A stretch of 64,000 bases of DNA from Erwinia phyllosphaerae (lineage in GTDB: Bacteria > Pseudomonadota > Gammaproteobacteria > Enterobacterales > Enterobacteriaceae): assembly GCF_019132875.1 (NCBI RefSeq), contig NZ_JAHSPF010000001.1, positions 701,538 to 765,537 on the forward strand. The letters are read 5' to 3'. Shown here one piece after another: positions 49,987 to 58,077 of the stretch. The position numbers were made by a program, and so were the translations under genes. How positions within the stretch are numbered: position 1 is the first letter of the stretch; the number at the start of each line of letters is the position of its first letter. Below the pieces are notes generated by a model that was given only the letters and a program-made list of their open reading frames with translations, was not told the origin of the DNA and did no database searches.

Positions 49987-50450
49987 GGCTGGTTTACCTG
50001 CGCTATTTTATGGTTTTTTTTCATCGCGTCCTCAATTTCCGGCGGCGTATATTTTTCGTCATGCTTTGCCAGCACTTCTTTTGCTTCAATCAGGTTGCCT
50101 TCCTGCAGCACGCCCTGCGCCACCACGCCCTGCCCTTCGCGAAACAGATCCGGCAGGATGCCCAGATAGCTAACGCTTACTACGCCATTAGCGTCATAGA
50201 GCTTGAAGGAAACCTGTAACGTGTTGGGGTCGCGCTTCACGCTGCCGGGCATCACCATGCCGCCGACGCGCAGGCGCTGGCCAGGCGTTGGCTTTTGCAA
50301 GTCTTCGCCTTTACCGTGCAGAATTTCACTCGGCGTATAGAAAAGATCGATATTGGAACGTAGCGCGTACATCACCAGCGAAGTCGCCAGCCCAAGGCCA
50401 ACCAGAATCGCTATCACTACCATCAAACGGTTTTTACGGCGGGCGTTCAC
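49983..50450 (-). CDS. ccmE: Haem chaperone CcmE
   Basis: 155 residues (E. coli 159). One N-terminal membrane anchor (about 9-29) and a periplasmic OB-fold. The haem-binding His130 sits in [13 protein letters not shown], with Tyr134 as the axial ligand. Holo-CcmE carries haem from CcmABCD to CcmF. The ATGA overlaps with ccmD and ccmF show a tightly coupled operon. Confidence 0.96.
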   Translation of the reverse strand: MNARRKNRLMVVIAILVGLGLATSLVMYALRSNIDLFYTPSEILHGKGEDLQKPTPGQRLRVGGMVMPGSVKRDPNTLQVSFKLYDANGVVSVSYLGILPDLFREGQGVVAQGVLQEGNLIEAKEVLAKHDEKYTPPEIEDAMKKNHKIAQVNQP

Positions 50451-50662
50451 TGCGGTGCTCCTTGCTGTTTCACTTTTGCTGCTTTAATACGGCGCTCACG
50501 CGACTGGCGCTGACGGATATCGGCCAGCAGGCGCTGGCGCGTCACCAGGGTATGGAGAACCAGCACGCCCAGCGCAATCAGGGTACAGGCCACGGCCAGC
50601 CAGACGTAAAAGGCGTAGCCGCCCATGGCCCAAAAAGCCTGCCAGGAAGAGAAAGCCGTCAT
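50447..50662 (-). CDS. ccmD: Haem exporter protein CcmD
   Basis: 71 residues (E. coli 69). One transmembrane segment (about 15-37) starting [20 protein letters not shown] and a basic cytoplasmic tail ending KVKQQGAPQ. CcmD keeps holo-CcmE bound to CcmC and helps its release. It overlaps ccmC and ccmE by 4 bases each. Confidence 0.93.
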   Translation of the reverse strand: MTAFSSWQAFWAMGGYAFYVWLAVACTLIALGVLVLHTLVTRQRLLADIRQRQSRERRIKAAKVKQQGAPQ

Positions 50663-51399
50663 TTGCGCGCTCCTTTAGTTGCCACTTCAAGCGCCCAGGG
50701 ACGATGACGTTCGCTGAGCAGCAGCAGGTTGCGCAGGCGCATCAGCGTTAAAGAGATAAACAGCAGCCAGAAGCCCCCTATCGCCCAGCGTAGCGGCGTG
50801 CGCATGGAAGGCGCAATAGCCTGCTGGAGCATGCCGGAAGATCCCTGGTGGAGCGTGTTCCACCACTGCACGGAATAGTGAATAATCGGCAGGTTAACCA
50901 CACCGACCAGAATGAGAATACCGGCAGCGCGGCCGGCCATGCGGCGGTCATCAAAGGCGTTATAAAGCGCGATGACGCCCATATAGAGAAACAGCAACAC
51001 CAGTTCAGAAGTCAGACGCGCATCCCAGATCCACCAGGTTCCCCACATCGGTTTTCCCCAGGCAGACCCCGTGACCAGCGCAATAAAAGTGAACGTTGCG
51101 CCGACGGGCGCCATCGCTGCCGCGGCTAAATCGGCGGTTTTCCACTGCCAGACCAGGCCCGTAAAGGCGGCAATCGCCATCGCGGCATAAATGCCCATCG
51201 ACCACATTGCGGCGGGAACGTGAATATAGATAATGCGGTAACTGTCGCCCTGCTGATAATCGGCGGGCGCAAAGCCAAAACCCCAAATCCATCCTGTCGA
51301 AAGCGTCACCACTGCCGCAAGTGCAAACCAGGGCAGCAAACGTCCACATATTCGGTAAAGCCTGTCCGGCTTACCCAGCTGGTGTAACCATTTCCACAT
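50659..51399 (-). CDS. ccmC: Haem transporter CcmC
   Basis: 246 residues (E. coli 245) from the ATG at 51399; upstream in-frame codons are not family-like. Six transmembrane segments. The WWD motif PMWGTWWIWDARLTSEL is near residue 120, with conserved His in IHVPAAMWSMG and IHYSVQWWNTLHQ. CcmC loads haem onto CcmE. A 164-base gap separates it from ccmB, larger than the overlaps elsewhere in the operon, and may hold an extra promoter. Confidence 0.95.
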   Translation of the reverse strand: MWKWLHQLGKPDRLYRICGRLLPWFALAAVVTLSTGWIWGFGFAPADYQQGDSYRIIYIHVPAAMWSMGIYAAMAIAAFTGLVWQWKTADLAAAAMAPVGATFTFIALVTGSAWGKPMWGTWWIWDARLTSELVLLFLYMGVIALYNAFDDRRMAGRAAGILILVGVVNLPIIHYSVQWWNTLHQGSSGMLQQAIAPSMRTPLRWAIGGFWLLFISLTLMRLRNLLLLSERHRPWALEVATKGARK

Positions 51400-51563
51400 T
51401 ATTAATTGCTCATAGATAAAAACGCTTGTTAACAAAGTGCTGGCGTAAACCATTCGCCAAAGCATGAAAATGTTAGTCGTGCTGCCGCTTCGCGCGCATT
51501 TTATGCTGGCCGCGAGGCTGGATTAATCAGCAGTCTGCGAAACGTTGGGCCTGTCTGTTTTTG

Positions 51564-52223
51564 TTAGTGTACGCTCACTCTCAACGCAGCTGCGGTGGCA
51601 AAAGGTGCCAGCGTCGCACTGGCCACCAGCATTGCGCCTAAGATAGCCAGCTGTCCGTTTATCGGTAACCCCATGCTGGCAGCGTCAATCGCCGCCGTAG
51701 CGAAAATCAGCACCGGCACCGCCAGCGGCAGTACCAGTAAACTCAATAATACCCCGCCGCGACGCAAACCAACCGTCAACCCGACACCGATTGCGCCCAA
51801 CAAACTTAGCGTTGGCGTGCCTAACAGCAAAGAGAGCGCCATCGCACGCCAGCTGGCAAAATTGAGCGATAACAGCAGCGCCGCCAGCGGAGAGAGCAGC
51901 AGCAGCGGCAAGCCGGTCACCAGCCAGTGAGCGGTTACTTTACCCAGCACCGTTATCGGCAGGGGCGTCGGCAGCAGCAGCAGCTGTTCGAGCGAGCCGT
52001 CGATAAAATCATCACGAAACAGCCTTTCAAGCGCCAGAAGCGAAGAGAGCAGCGCCGCAACCCAGACGATACCCGGCGCGATGCGCGCCAGCAGCTGAGG
52101 TTCAGGGCCAATACCAAGCGGAAACAACGTAATCACAATCAGGAAAAACCATAGCGGATTAACAATTTCCGCGCCGCTGCGGAAAGCCACACGCAGCTCG
52201 CGTTTAACAATAAGCCAGAACAC
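51564..52223 (-). CDS. ccmB: Haem exporter protein CcmB
   Basis: 219 residues (E. coli 220). Six transmembrane segments of an ABC-type membrane subunit. It begins FWLIVKRELRVAFRSGAEIVNPLWFFLIV and contains DDFIDGSLEQLLLLPTPLPITVLGKV, conserved in CcmB. With CcmA it forms the ATPase that frees holo-CcmE from CcmC. It shares its first base with the ccmA stop region, so translation is coupled. Confidence 0.95.
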   Translation of the reverse strand: MFWLIVKRELRVAFRSGAEIVNPLWFFLIVITLFPLGIGPEPQLLARIAPGIVWVAALLSSLLALERLFRDDFIDGSLEQLLLLPTPLPITVLGKVTAHWLVTGLPLLLLSPLAALLLSLNFASWRAMALSLLLGTPTLSLLGAIGVGLTVGLRRGGVLLSLLVLPLAVPVLIFATAAIDAASMGLPINGQLAILGAMLVASATLAPFATAAALRVSVH

Positions 52224-52840
52224 TACTCCGCCTCCGCTGCGGTCAGCCGGATTTTACGCACGCTACGAGCGGCATCCGGCAGTTCCTGGTGAGTGGTCAG
52301 AATAACTGCGCCACCGTTATCAGCATGACGGTTAAAAAGCGCCATCAGCTTTGCTACGCCCGATTTATCAATTGCGGTCAGCGGTTCGTCAAGGATCCAC
52401 AGCGGAGCCTGGCTTAACCAGAGCCTGGCCAAAGCCACGCGGCGCTGCTGCCCTGCAGAAAGCTGCGCCACGGCAATCTCTTCGTATCCCACTAAATCAA
52501 CCTCTTCCAGGGCCTGCCACAGAGCCTCTTCCGGCTCGGCTGCATGGAAAAACCGTAGATTTTCCCGAGCGGTTAAGACCGCTTTTACCCCGGGCTGATG
52601 CCCAAGATAGAGCAGCGCCTGATGCCAGCTTTCTCGCTGCTTACGGATGGGTTGCCGCTGCCACAGCACATCGCCCTGCTCTGCCCGGCTTAGCCCGGCC
52701 AGAATACGCAGCAAAGAGGTTTTCCCCGCTCCGTTTGCCCCTTCAATCTGGACAATATCGCCTTCTGATACGGTAAAACTGAGATCGCTAAACAGCATGC
52801 GCTCATCGCGTACGCAGGTCAGATTTTGGGCTTGTAGCAT
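52223..52840 (-). CDS. ccmA: Haem exporter ATP-binding protein CcmA
   Basis: 205 residues (E. coli 207), a compact ABC ATPase. The Walker A is [18 protein letters not shown] near residue 34, the signature [16 protein letters not shown] near 125, Walker [14 protein letters not shown] near 146, and the switch His in [12 protein letters not shown] hydrolysis releases haem-loaded CcmE. It is the first gene of ccmABCDEFGHI and is divergent from yfdC, with 247 bases between the starts. Confidence 0.96.
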   Translation of the reverse strand: MLQAQNLTCVRDERMLFSDLSFTVSEGDIVQIEGANGAGKTSLLRILAGLSRAEQGDVLWQRQPIRKQRESWHQALLYLGHQPGVKAVLTARENLRFFHAAEPEEALWQALEEVDLVGYEEIAVAQLSAGQQRRVALARLWLSQAPLWILDEPLTAIDKSGVAKLMALFNRHADNGGAVILTTHQELPDAARSVRKIRLTAAEAE

Positions 52841-53087
52841 CAGGGAACATCACGCTTGTTAATAGTGCGTGAAATAGTACCACAGCCGATCGCTTCATCG
52901 CAGCCTGCTGCTGGTCACTGAGTGCTTAAGTTGCCGCTATTATGCCCTGTCTCGACGGCTTTCGGCTGAAAAACAGCGCTTCGTTAAAGCCTTGTTACGC
53001 TTATTCTGAAACTCAGTTACATTTTGGCAACGCTAAAACCCGCTACGCTTAGACGAGATATTTCAGGCCAGCAACGGGAGCAGTACG

Positions 53088-53993
53088 ATGAAAGAAGATA
53101 ATGTGGAAGTCGACAGCGAAGAAAATGAAGGAGAAGAGATAGAAGTTAACGAAGAGGCACTGCCGTCACGCGCGGCTGCGATCCATGAAGAGATTCGCCA
53201 GGATGGCGAAAAAGAGCTGGAGCGCGACAGTCTGGCGCTGCTGTTTTCGGCTATAGCCGCCGGACTGTCGATGGGCGCTTCGCTAATGGCGAAAGGCATT
53301 TTTCAGGCGCATCTGGCTGGCGTGCCTGGCGCCTATTTGTTTGAAAATCTGGGTTATACCTTTGGTTTTATTATTGTCATTATGGCTCGTCAGCAGCTGT
53401 TTACGGAAAATACCGTCACCGCCGTCCTGCCGGTAATGCACAAACCTACCGGCAGCAACTTCCTGCTGCTGCTACGCCTGTGGAGTGTGGTACTGCTTGG
53501 CAACCTGGCGGGTACGGCACTGGCCTCGCTGGCCTTTACCCATATGCCTATTTTTGACGAGGCAACCCGGCAAGCTTTTATGGCTATCAGCCATAAAGTT
53601 ATGGAGCATACCCCTGGTGAAATGTTCGCCAACGCGATAGTGTCCGGCTGGATTATTGCCACGATGGTCTGGATGTTTCCTTCTGCCGGCGCGGCAAAAA
53701 TCTGGATCATCATTCTGATGACCTGGCTGGTGGCGTTGGGCGATCTGGCACATATCGTGGTGGGTTCGGTAGAGGTTCTTTATCTGGTCTTTAACGGCGC
53801 TATCAGCTGGCAGGAGTTTATCTGGCCCTTTGCCTTACCCACGCTGGCGGGCAATATCATTGGCGGCACTTTTATTTTTGCGGTGATTAGCCATACCCAA
53901 ATCCGTAACGATATGAGCACGCGTCAAAAAGCGCAGGCCAAGGCTGAAGCAAAAAAGCGACGTAAGAATGAAAAAGAAAAGGACGAAGGCTAA
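53088..53993 (+). CDS. yfdC: YfdC, formate/nitrite-transporter family membrane protein
   Basis: 301 residues (E. coli YfdC 310). A very acidic cytoplasmic N-terminus (residues 1-45, rich in Glu) is followed by six transmembrane segments of the FNT fold, with RDSLALLFSAIAAGLSMGASL and NLGYTFGFIIVIMARQQLFTENTVTAVLP. The C-terminal tail is Lys-rich. FNT proteins are pentameric anion channels for formate, nitrite or hydrosulfide; YfdC has no proven substrate. A good terminator follows. In E. coli yfdC also lies near argW. Confidence 0.93.
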   Translation: MKEDNVEVDSEENEGEEIEVNEEALPSRAAAIHEEIRQDGEKELERDSLALLFSAIAAGLSMGASLMAKGIFQAHLAGVPGAYLFENLGYTFGFIIVIMARQQLFTENTVTAVLPVMHKPTGSNFLLLLRLWSVVLLGNLAGTALASLAFTHMPIFDEATRQAFMAISHKVMEHTPGEMFANAIVSGWIIATMVWMFPSAGAAKIWIIILMTWLVALGDLAHIVVGSVEVLYLVFNGAISWQEFIWPFALPTLAGNIIGGTFIFAVISHTQIRNDMSTRQKAQAKAEAKKRRKNEKEKDEG

Positions 53994-54054
53994 GCTGAAC
54001 TGCCTGAGTTTTTCAGGCGGTTAGTACTGAGGTATTGGGTTCAGGATTGGCACA

Positions 54055-54091
54055 TAACGGCAGCGGACTGATTCGCTGCCGTTATTTATTT
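54055..54091 (+). terminator. Terminator of yfdC
   Basis: TAACGGCAGCG pairs perfectly (11 bases) with CGCTGCCGTTA around an 8-base loop, followed by TTTATTT. A smaller hairpin GCCTGA / TCAGGC sits before it at 54002-54018. Confidence 0.88.
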
Positions 54092-54150
54092 CAGCTGAAA
54101 ATAAGTTCTGTTCGGGCTGAACAGCGCATAAGTCAATCAGGCACCTCGCC

Positions 54151-54252
54151 TTAGCTGAACAGTGCAAATGTATGCACATAGAAAGTGCTGGCAAATGCAA
54201 CATAGCCTAGCCAGACCAGCAGGATAATACCCAGTGACAGTTTCAGAGACAT
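54151..54252 (-). CDS. Small single-span membrane protein, 33 residues
   Basis: ATG at 54252 to TAA at 54151. The ribosome site GGGAGG is strong and lies seven bases before the ATG. The product starts MSLKLSLGIILLVWLGYVAF and continues ASTFYVHTFALFS. It has one hydrophobic span (about residues 4-22) after a basic N-terminus, so it should insert in the inner membrane. I do not recognise the family. It is antiparallel to yfdC and lies past its terminator, at the edge of conserved sequence before the tRNA. A strong ribosome site and a coherent membrane protein make a real gene likely. Confidence 0.7.
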   Translation of the reverse strand: MSLKLSLGIILLVWLGYVAFASTFYVHTFALFS

Positions 54253-54667
54253 AGCGACCTCCCGAGTGAACCGAACAAAACAGCAACCTTCATTGAATTT
54301 TCTTTACATTAGTCCTGTCCTGCAGAGCAAATCTTGATCCAGCGCAACTATTGCGACTGTAGTAAAAACAATTTTTATCCGTTTTCTTAACCGTAACCGC
54401 TATAAATCGCCTTTACCAAAAAGAACAACCCTGCTAAAAAAAGTCTTAAAAGACCCTCATTAAATAAAACCCAAGAGAACCCTTTTAAATAAATAGTAAT
54501 TTCCATTACAGAGAATAAAATTAATACTGCTTCTTATAGTTAATTAAAATAAGCCCCCATTTAAAATAACATATTTATGCTACAAAAAACCCACGCTAAT
54601 CTTGTAGCAAGATCATTATCTGCTACCATAAATGCCGATAAATATGACCTGAAACTTTGTGAGCATT
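54253..54667. other. AT-rich intergenic stretch
   Basis: The part next to 54252 should hold the promoter of the small membrane gene. The rest is AT-rich with no gene, RNA or repeat I can identify. Confidence 0.4.
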
Positions 54668-54778
54668 ATGTTTATAATTTGTATTTTATTAGCATGGCTA
54701 TTATTCGGCTTTATCTTTTTAAAAATTATTCACTGTGGGAAAGATATCGAAGAATACGAAGAGTGCCCATATGAGTAA
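54668..54778 (+). CDS. Possible small membrane protein, 36 residues
   Basis: ATG at 54668 with GTGAG five bases upstream, stop at 54776. The product starts MFIICILLAWLLFGFIFLKI and ends IHCGKDIEEYEECPYE: one hydrophobic span and an acidic tail with two cysteines. The amphipathic design looks like a real small inner-membrane protein, but the ribosome site is modest and I do not recognise a family. A longer frame in another phase over the same DNA has no such design. Confidence 0.45.
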   Translation: MFIICILLAWLLFGFIFLKIIHCGKDIEEYEECPYE

Positions 54779-54923
54779 ACCGGCCATGACGTAACTCATT
54801 ACTCTTAAAGCAATTAACAGAAGTGGATCAATCAAGGCTTCCCTCGTTAAAATAGTTTAATTTGTAAGCATAATGCTCGATATGCATTCAGCTAAAGCGG
54901 TATATTTGCCAGCCAGAACGCCT

Positions 54924-54949
54924 TTGCCGCGTAAAAACAATGATATACT
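54924..54949 (+). promoter_or_regulatory. Candidate promoter of tRNA-Arg
   Basis: TATACT at 54944-54949 is a good -10 about 57 bases before the tRNA. The best -35 (TTGCCG, 54924-54929) has only 14 bases of spacing, so the -35 is uncertain. Confidence 0.45.
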
Positions 54950-55005
54950 TGAGGACAGGCTGCACTTGCGGTAGTATGTGCGCCAGCTTAAAAGTTTATG
55001 CCGAT

Positions 55006-55080
55006 GTCTCCTTAGTTAAATGGATATAACGAGCCCCTCCTAAGGGCTAGTTGCAGGTTCGATTCCTGCAGGGGACACCA
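55006..55080 (+). tRNA. argW: tRNA-Arg (anticodon CCU)
   Basis: 75 bases including encoded CCA. The acceptor stem GTCTCCT pairs with AGGGGAC (one G-U pair), the anticodon stem AGCCC/GGGCT frames the loop CTCCTAA with anticodon CCT, and the T arm is TGCAG-GTTCGATT-CTGCA. It decodes the rare AGG codon. The sequence is nearly that of E. coli argW, the attachment site of the CPS-53/IntS prophage family, and here too an IntS-like integrase gene follows. Confidence 0.97.
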
Positions 55081-55194
55081 AATGCTAGTCTCTCAACGTA
55101 TCTCAAAGTCTACTTTAACCTTATCATTCAGTCAGTTAACTCAGTTTAATAGTCTACCTGCGTCTCCAGCAGGCTCACAAAATCCACAGTGTTA

Positions 55195-55240
55195 TGTTGG
55201 TACAATTGTTGGTATGTTTGGTTCGATAATGCAGATACCA
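55195..55240. promoter_or_regulatory. Possible integrase arm sites upstream of int
   Basis: Two direct copies of TGTTGGTA (55195-55202 and 55207-55214), start to start 12 bases apart, and an inverted TACCA (55236-55240) lie between the att core and the int start. Their place fits arm-type binding sites or int autoregulation, but this is a guess from position. Confidence 0.35.
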
Positions 55241-55259
55241 TCAGCCAAGGATTTTTATT

Positions 55260-56510
55260 ATGCCGCTCACTGAGTTAAAGGTAAGGAATGCAAAGGCTGC
55301 TGCGAAGCCCGTCAAAATGACAGACGGGAATGGTATGCATCTTTTGATTACCACACACGGTTCTAAATACTGGCGTTTTCAGTATCGCTTCGGTAGCAAA
55401 CAAAAGATTCTTGCTCTCGGTGTTTATCCTGAGGTCACATTATCAGAAGCCCGACGCAGAAGAGACGAAGCCAGGCAACTCGTTGCAAATGGCGTTGATC
55501 CAAGCGAAAAACGCAAAGCTGATAAGGTCGAGATCAAAGGGCTACTGACATTCGAAAAGGTTGCACGAGATTGGCATTCCAGTAACAGGACCTGGTCGGA
55601 GAGCCACAGAACGACTGTATTAAACAGCCTTGTGAGCCATTTATTCCCTATTATTGGCAATTGTAATATCACAGAACTCAAAACCCGTGACTTACTGATT
55701 CCACTAAAAAGGGCTGAAGCAACAGGTCATCTCGAACTCGCTTCACGTCTTCAACAACGCATAACTGCGATCATGAGATATGCTGTCCATAATGCATTGA
55801 TTGAGCAAAATCCTGCCTATGACCTCGCTGGTGCAGTAATTTCTAAAAAAAGTATTCACCGTCCTGCCCTTCCTTTAGAACGGCTACCAGAACTCACGCA
55901 ACGCATTGAAGCTTACAGAGGCAAAGGCATAACACAGATTGCGACCCAGCTTACACTCCTGACATTTATACGTTCGAGTGAATTAAGATTTGCACGTTGG
56001 TCAGAGATAGATTTCAAAAACTCTCTATGGACTATACCCGCAGAGCGACAAGCACTTGCTGAGGTTAAATATTCAGCAAGAGGGGCAAAAATGAAAAGCC
56101 CTCATCTGGTGCCTTTAAGCAAACAAGCCAAAAAATTGTTGTTACAGCTGCATGCAATCAGTGGTGGTAAAGACCTCATGTTCATAGGATTTAGTAATGA
56201 CGATAAACCGATCAGTGAAAATACCGTCAACAAAGCCCTTAGAACCATGGGATACAATACCCAAACTGAAGTTTGTGGGCATGGTCTCAGGACTATGGCT
56301 TGCAGTGCATTGATTGAATCCGGACTTTGGTCAAGAGACGCCGTAGAGAGACAAATGAGCCACCAAGAACGTAACAGCGTTAGGGCAGCCTACATTCACA
56401 AAGCAGAACATTTAGAAGAACGGAAACTTATGTTGCAGTGGTGGGCTGACTATCTGGAAGCCTGTAAGATGAGAACGTTGACGCCTTATAGCTTTTCTAA
56501 AAATTTATAA
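55260..56510 (+). CDS. Tyrosine-type site-specific integrase (IntS/P4-like)
   Basis: 416 residues. The N-terminal DUF4102 arm domain begins MPLTELKVRNAKAAAKPVKM and includes FGSKQKILALGVYPEVTLSEARRRRDEAR-type sequence. A SAM-like core-binding domain follows (about 95-185), then the catalytic domain with Arg238 (TFIRSSELR), His341 and Arg344 (HGLRTM), His368 and the nucleophile Tyr378 (RAAYIH). The tail EHLEERKLMLQWWADYLE is typical of the P4/IntS group. All catalytic residues are present, so it should be active on the tRNA-Arg attachment site. Confidence 0.96.
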   Translation: MPLTELKVRNAKAAAKPVKMTDGNGMHLLITTHGSKYWRFQYRFGSKQKILALGVYPEVTLSEARRRRDEARQLVANGVDPSEKRKADKVEIKGLLTFEKVARDWHSSNRTWSESHRTTVLNSLVSHLFPIIGNCNITELKTRDLLIPLKRAEATGHLELASRLQQRITAIMRYAVHNALIEQNPAYDLAGAVISKKSIHRPALPLERLPELTQRIEAYRGKGITQIATQLTLLTFIRSSELRFARWSEIDFKNSLWTIPAERQALAEVKYSARGAKMKSPHLVPLSKQAKKLLLQLHAISGGKDLMFIGFSNDDKPISENTVNKALRTMGYNTQTEVCGHGLRTMACSALIESGLWSRDAVERQMSHQERNSVRAAYIHKAEHLEERKLMLQWWADYLEACKMRTLTPYSFSKNL

Positions 56511-56733
56511 AAAAATATCTAAAGCTAACTTGGAGACAATTAATTTACTCGTATAGTATTACACCTTAAGACCTGACATTTAAAAGACCGTTCCTCTATT
56601 CAGGCAACACCTAAACTTCCATTAAAATAACCTGTACTTTGCTTATACAAGATCTGATTTTTTCTGGAAAACCTCTGCATTCAAGTATTTTAGAAAACAC
56701 TAAGCCTAACCATTTTCACATAATAGATTAAGG

Positions 56734-56756
56734 AGCCAAGTTGCAGAAACTTGGCT
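56734..56756 (-). terminator. Hairpin between int and the nucleotide operon
   Basis: AGCCAAGTT / AACTTGGCT, a perfect 9-base stem with a 5-base loop, lies 30 bases past the stop of the dCTP-deaminase-like gene and between two convergent genes. The T tract is weak in both directions. The rest of 56511-56785 is AT-rich without a gene. Confidence 0.6.
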
Positions 56757-56785
56757 ATAAATGATGAAGTTAAAGTGCGAGTTGG

Positions 56786-57346
56786 TTATTTCGCAGGCTT
56801 TTTATTAAAATCAGAAGGTCTAGCCTCGTCTTTGCCCGAGTAGATACCTCTGTATCTTATAGAAGAAGAAGATTTTTGCTCGTGAACGCGAAGATGACAA
56901 AATTTAACATTAGGATAGACTTTTATAGGCCTATTTGAAAAATTAGTTATTTCAAAAGTGATTGATGAAGGCTTATCAATCCCAAAAGTAGCTGCAATAT
57001 GACAAGAGCTAAAATTAAGTTGAAGTCCAATTCGGGCATAACATGAAAGCTGAAACAAGTCCCCACAGATCGATTCATCGAATGATAATTTTTCTACACT
57101 AGAAGCTAAAATGAAATCTCCTGGGTTTATAATGACACCATCATCACTTATTAATACCTCTTCGAAAAACTTAAAAGTGTCATCTTTTTTCGTATCGATC
57201 AGCTCTGTTCCATCTTTCATTTTCAATAGTTTTGAACCAATCCTCAATAAATAACTGGATGGTCTCATACACTCTTTATTAAAGTTTTCAATTATTAATT
57301 TTCTGTCATCAATAAAATTAACTATATCGTTATTTGATAATATCAT
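56786..57346 (-). CDS. dCTP deaminase-like protein (Dcd/dUTPase fold)
   Basis: 186 residues (E. coli Dcd 193). True Dcd enzymes deaminate dCTP to dUTP. The active-site core aligns: SCYARIGLQLNF gives Ser101 and Arg105 of the SxxxR-LG motif, AATFGIDKPSSITFEITNFSN gives the catalytic Glu132, and the tail YRGIYSGKDEARPS resembles the Dcd lid. The first half is divergent, and the housekeeping-type Arg before Ser101 is replaced. A GAGGTG ribosome site precedes the ATG, which overlaps the stop of the upstream kinase-like gene (ATGA). It is clearly not the chromosomal dcd, which is elsewhere in enterobacteria. Substrate may be dCTP or another nucleotide; a binding-only role is possible. Confidence 0.82.
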   Translation of the reverse strand: MILSNNDIVNFIDDRKLIIENFNKECMRPSSYLLRIGSKLLKMKDGTELIDTKKDDTFKFFEEVLISDDGVIINPGDFILASSVEKLSFDESICGDLFQLSCYARIGLQLNFSSCHIAATFGIDKPSSITFEITNFSNRPIKVYPNVKFCHLRVHEQKSSSSIRYRGIYSGKDEARPSDFNKKPAK

Positions 57347-58077
57347 TTAATCACCTCAGTAAAAGAAGTCATTTGGCCTAAACCAAAATTATCATCTTCC
57401 ATATTTATTTCCTTTAATTGACCTGGACTTAAAATTAAAGTTCGAGTTTTGTTTTTTGTAATTAGATTCTCAATAACCCCCAAAGCATCAGAATCTAATA
57501 TATAGTTACCTTGAACTCCTTTTGCTCTCCTTCTAATATCATCAATTTCCCAAGCATTTACTACTGTGGCCTCATCAAAACCAACATGAAATAAGGGCGC
57601 ACCTTCTTTAATATAAATTATCATTTTTGCAGAAACGATTTGACCAACATTAGCTGCTAAACTGTCAGTTGAGAGAAAACGTTTTTCAGGCATAACAAAA
57701 AATGAATTAAAACCTCTGCTTTCAACCACATTAATATCATCAAAACTTATTTCTTCTGGATATATTCTAACTGCACTATTTTTTAAGTTTTCAATTAAAA
57801 TTTTGTGCATTACACTCACAATAGTACAACCAACCTCATCTCTTAAATCTTTGTGTAACTCCAATGAATCACAAAGATTTGTATATATAAAAGCACCGAC
57901 TCCACCTGATATAAAATAAAAATTAAAGTTTTTATTTTTACTTATTAACTTCTCCAAATCATTATAAAAATCAGTATCAATAAAGTAGTTCCTATATCCC
58001 CACCATTCAATATCTTGTTTTTCATCTCGCTTTCTTATTCTTCCGCCGCCGGGAAGGCGAATTACTATGTTAGTCAT
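57343..58077 (-). CDS. UMP-kinase-like protein of the amino-acid-kinase fold
   Basis: 244 residues from ATG 58077 (GGGG seven bases upstream; a start 21 bases earlier is less likely). The layout matches PyrH-type UMP kinases: beta1-loop VIRLPGGGRI (PyrH KLSGE, with Lys replaced by Arg7), the Gly-rich FISGGVGAF near 56-63, DEVGCTIVSVMH (80-91, PyrH DHMGMLATVMN) and FLSTDSLAANVGQIVSAK (134-151, PyrH FFTTDSAA). The nucleotide-binding KxDGV segment is altered to IKEGAPLF. Catalysis is therefore possible but not assured. It sits between a Nudix gene and a Dcd-like gene, overlapping both. I know no described defence role for this family. Confidence 0.72.
   Translation of the reverse strand: MTNIVIRLPGGGRIRKRDEKQDIEWWGYRNYFIDTDFYNDLEKLISKNKNFNFYFISGGVGAFIYTNLCDSLELHKDLRDEVGCTIVSVMHKILIENLKNSAVRIYPEEISFDDINVVESRGFNSFFVMPEKRFLSTDSLAANVGQIVSAKMIIYIKEGAPLFHVGFDEATVVNAWEIDDIRRRAKGVQGNYILDSDALGVIENLITKNKTRTLILSPGQLKEINMEDDNFGLGQMTSFTEVIK

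Noticed and set aside
55082..55259. Frame between the tRNA and int
   Set aside because: It starts at the att core, overlaps the int start and covers likely integrase sites; not protein-like.
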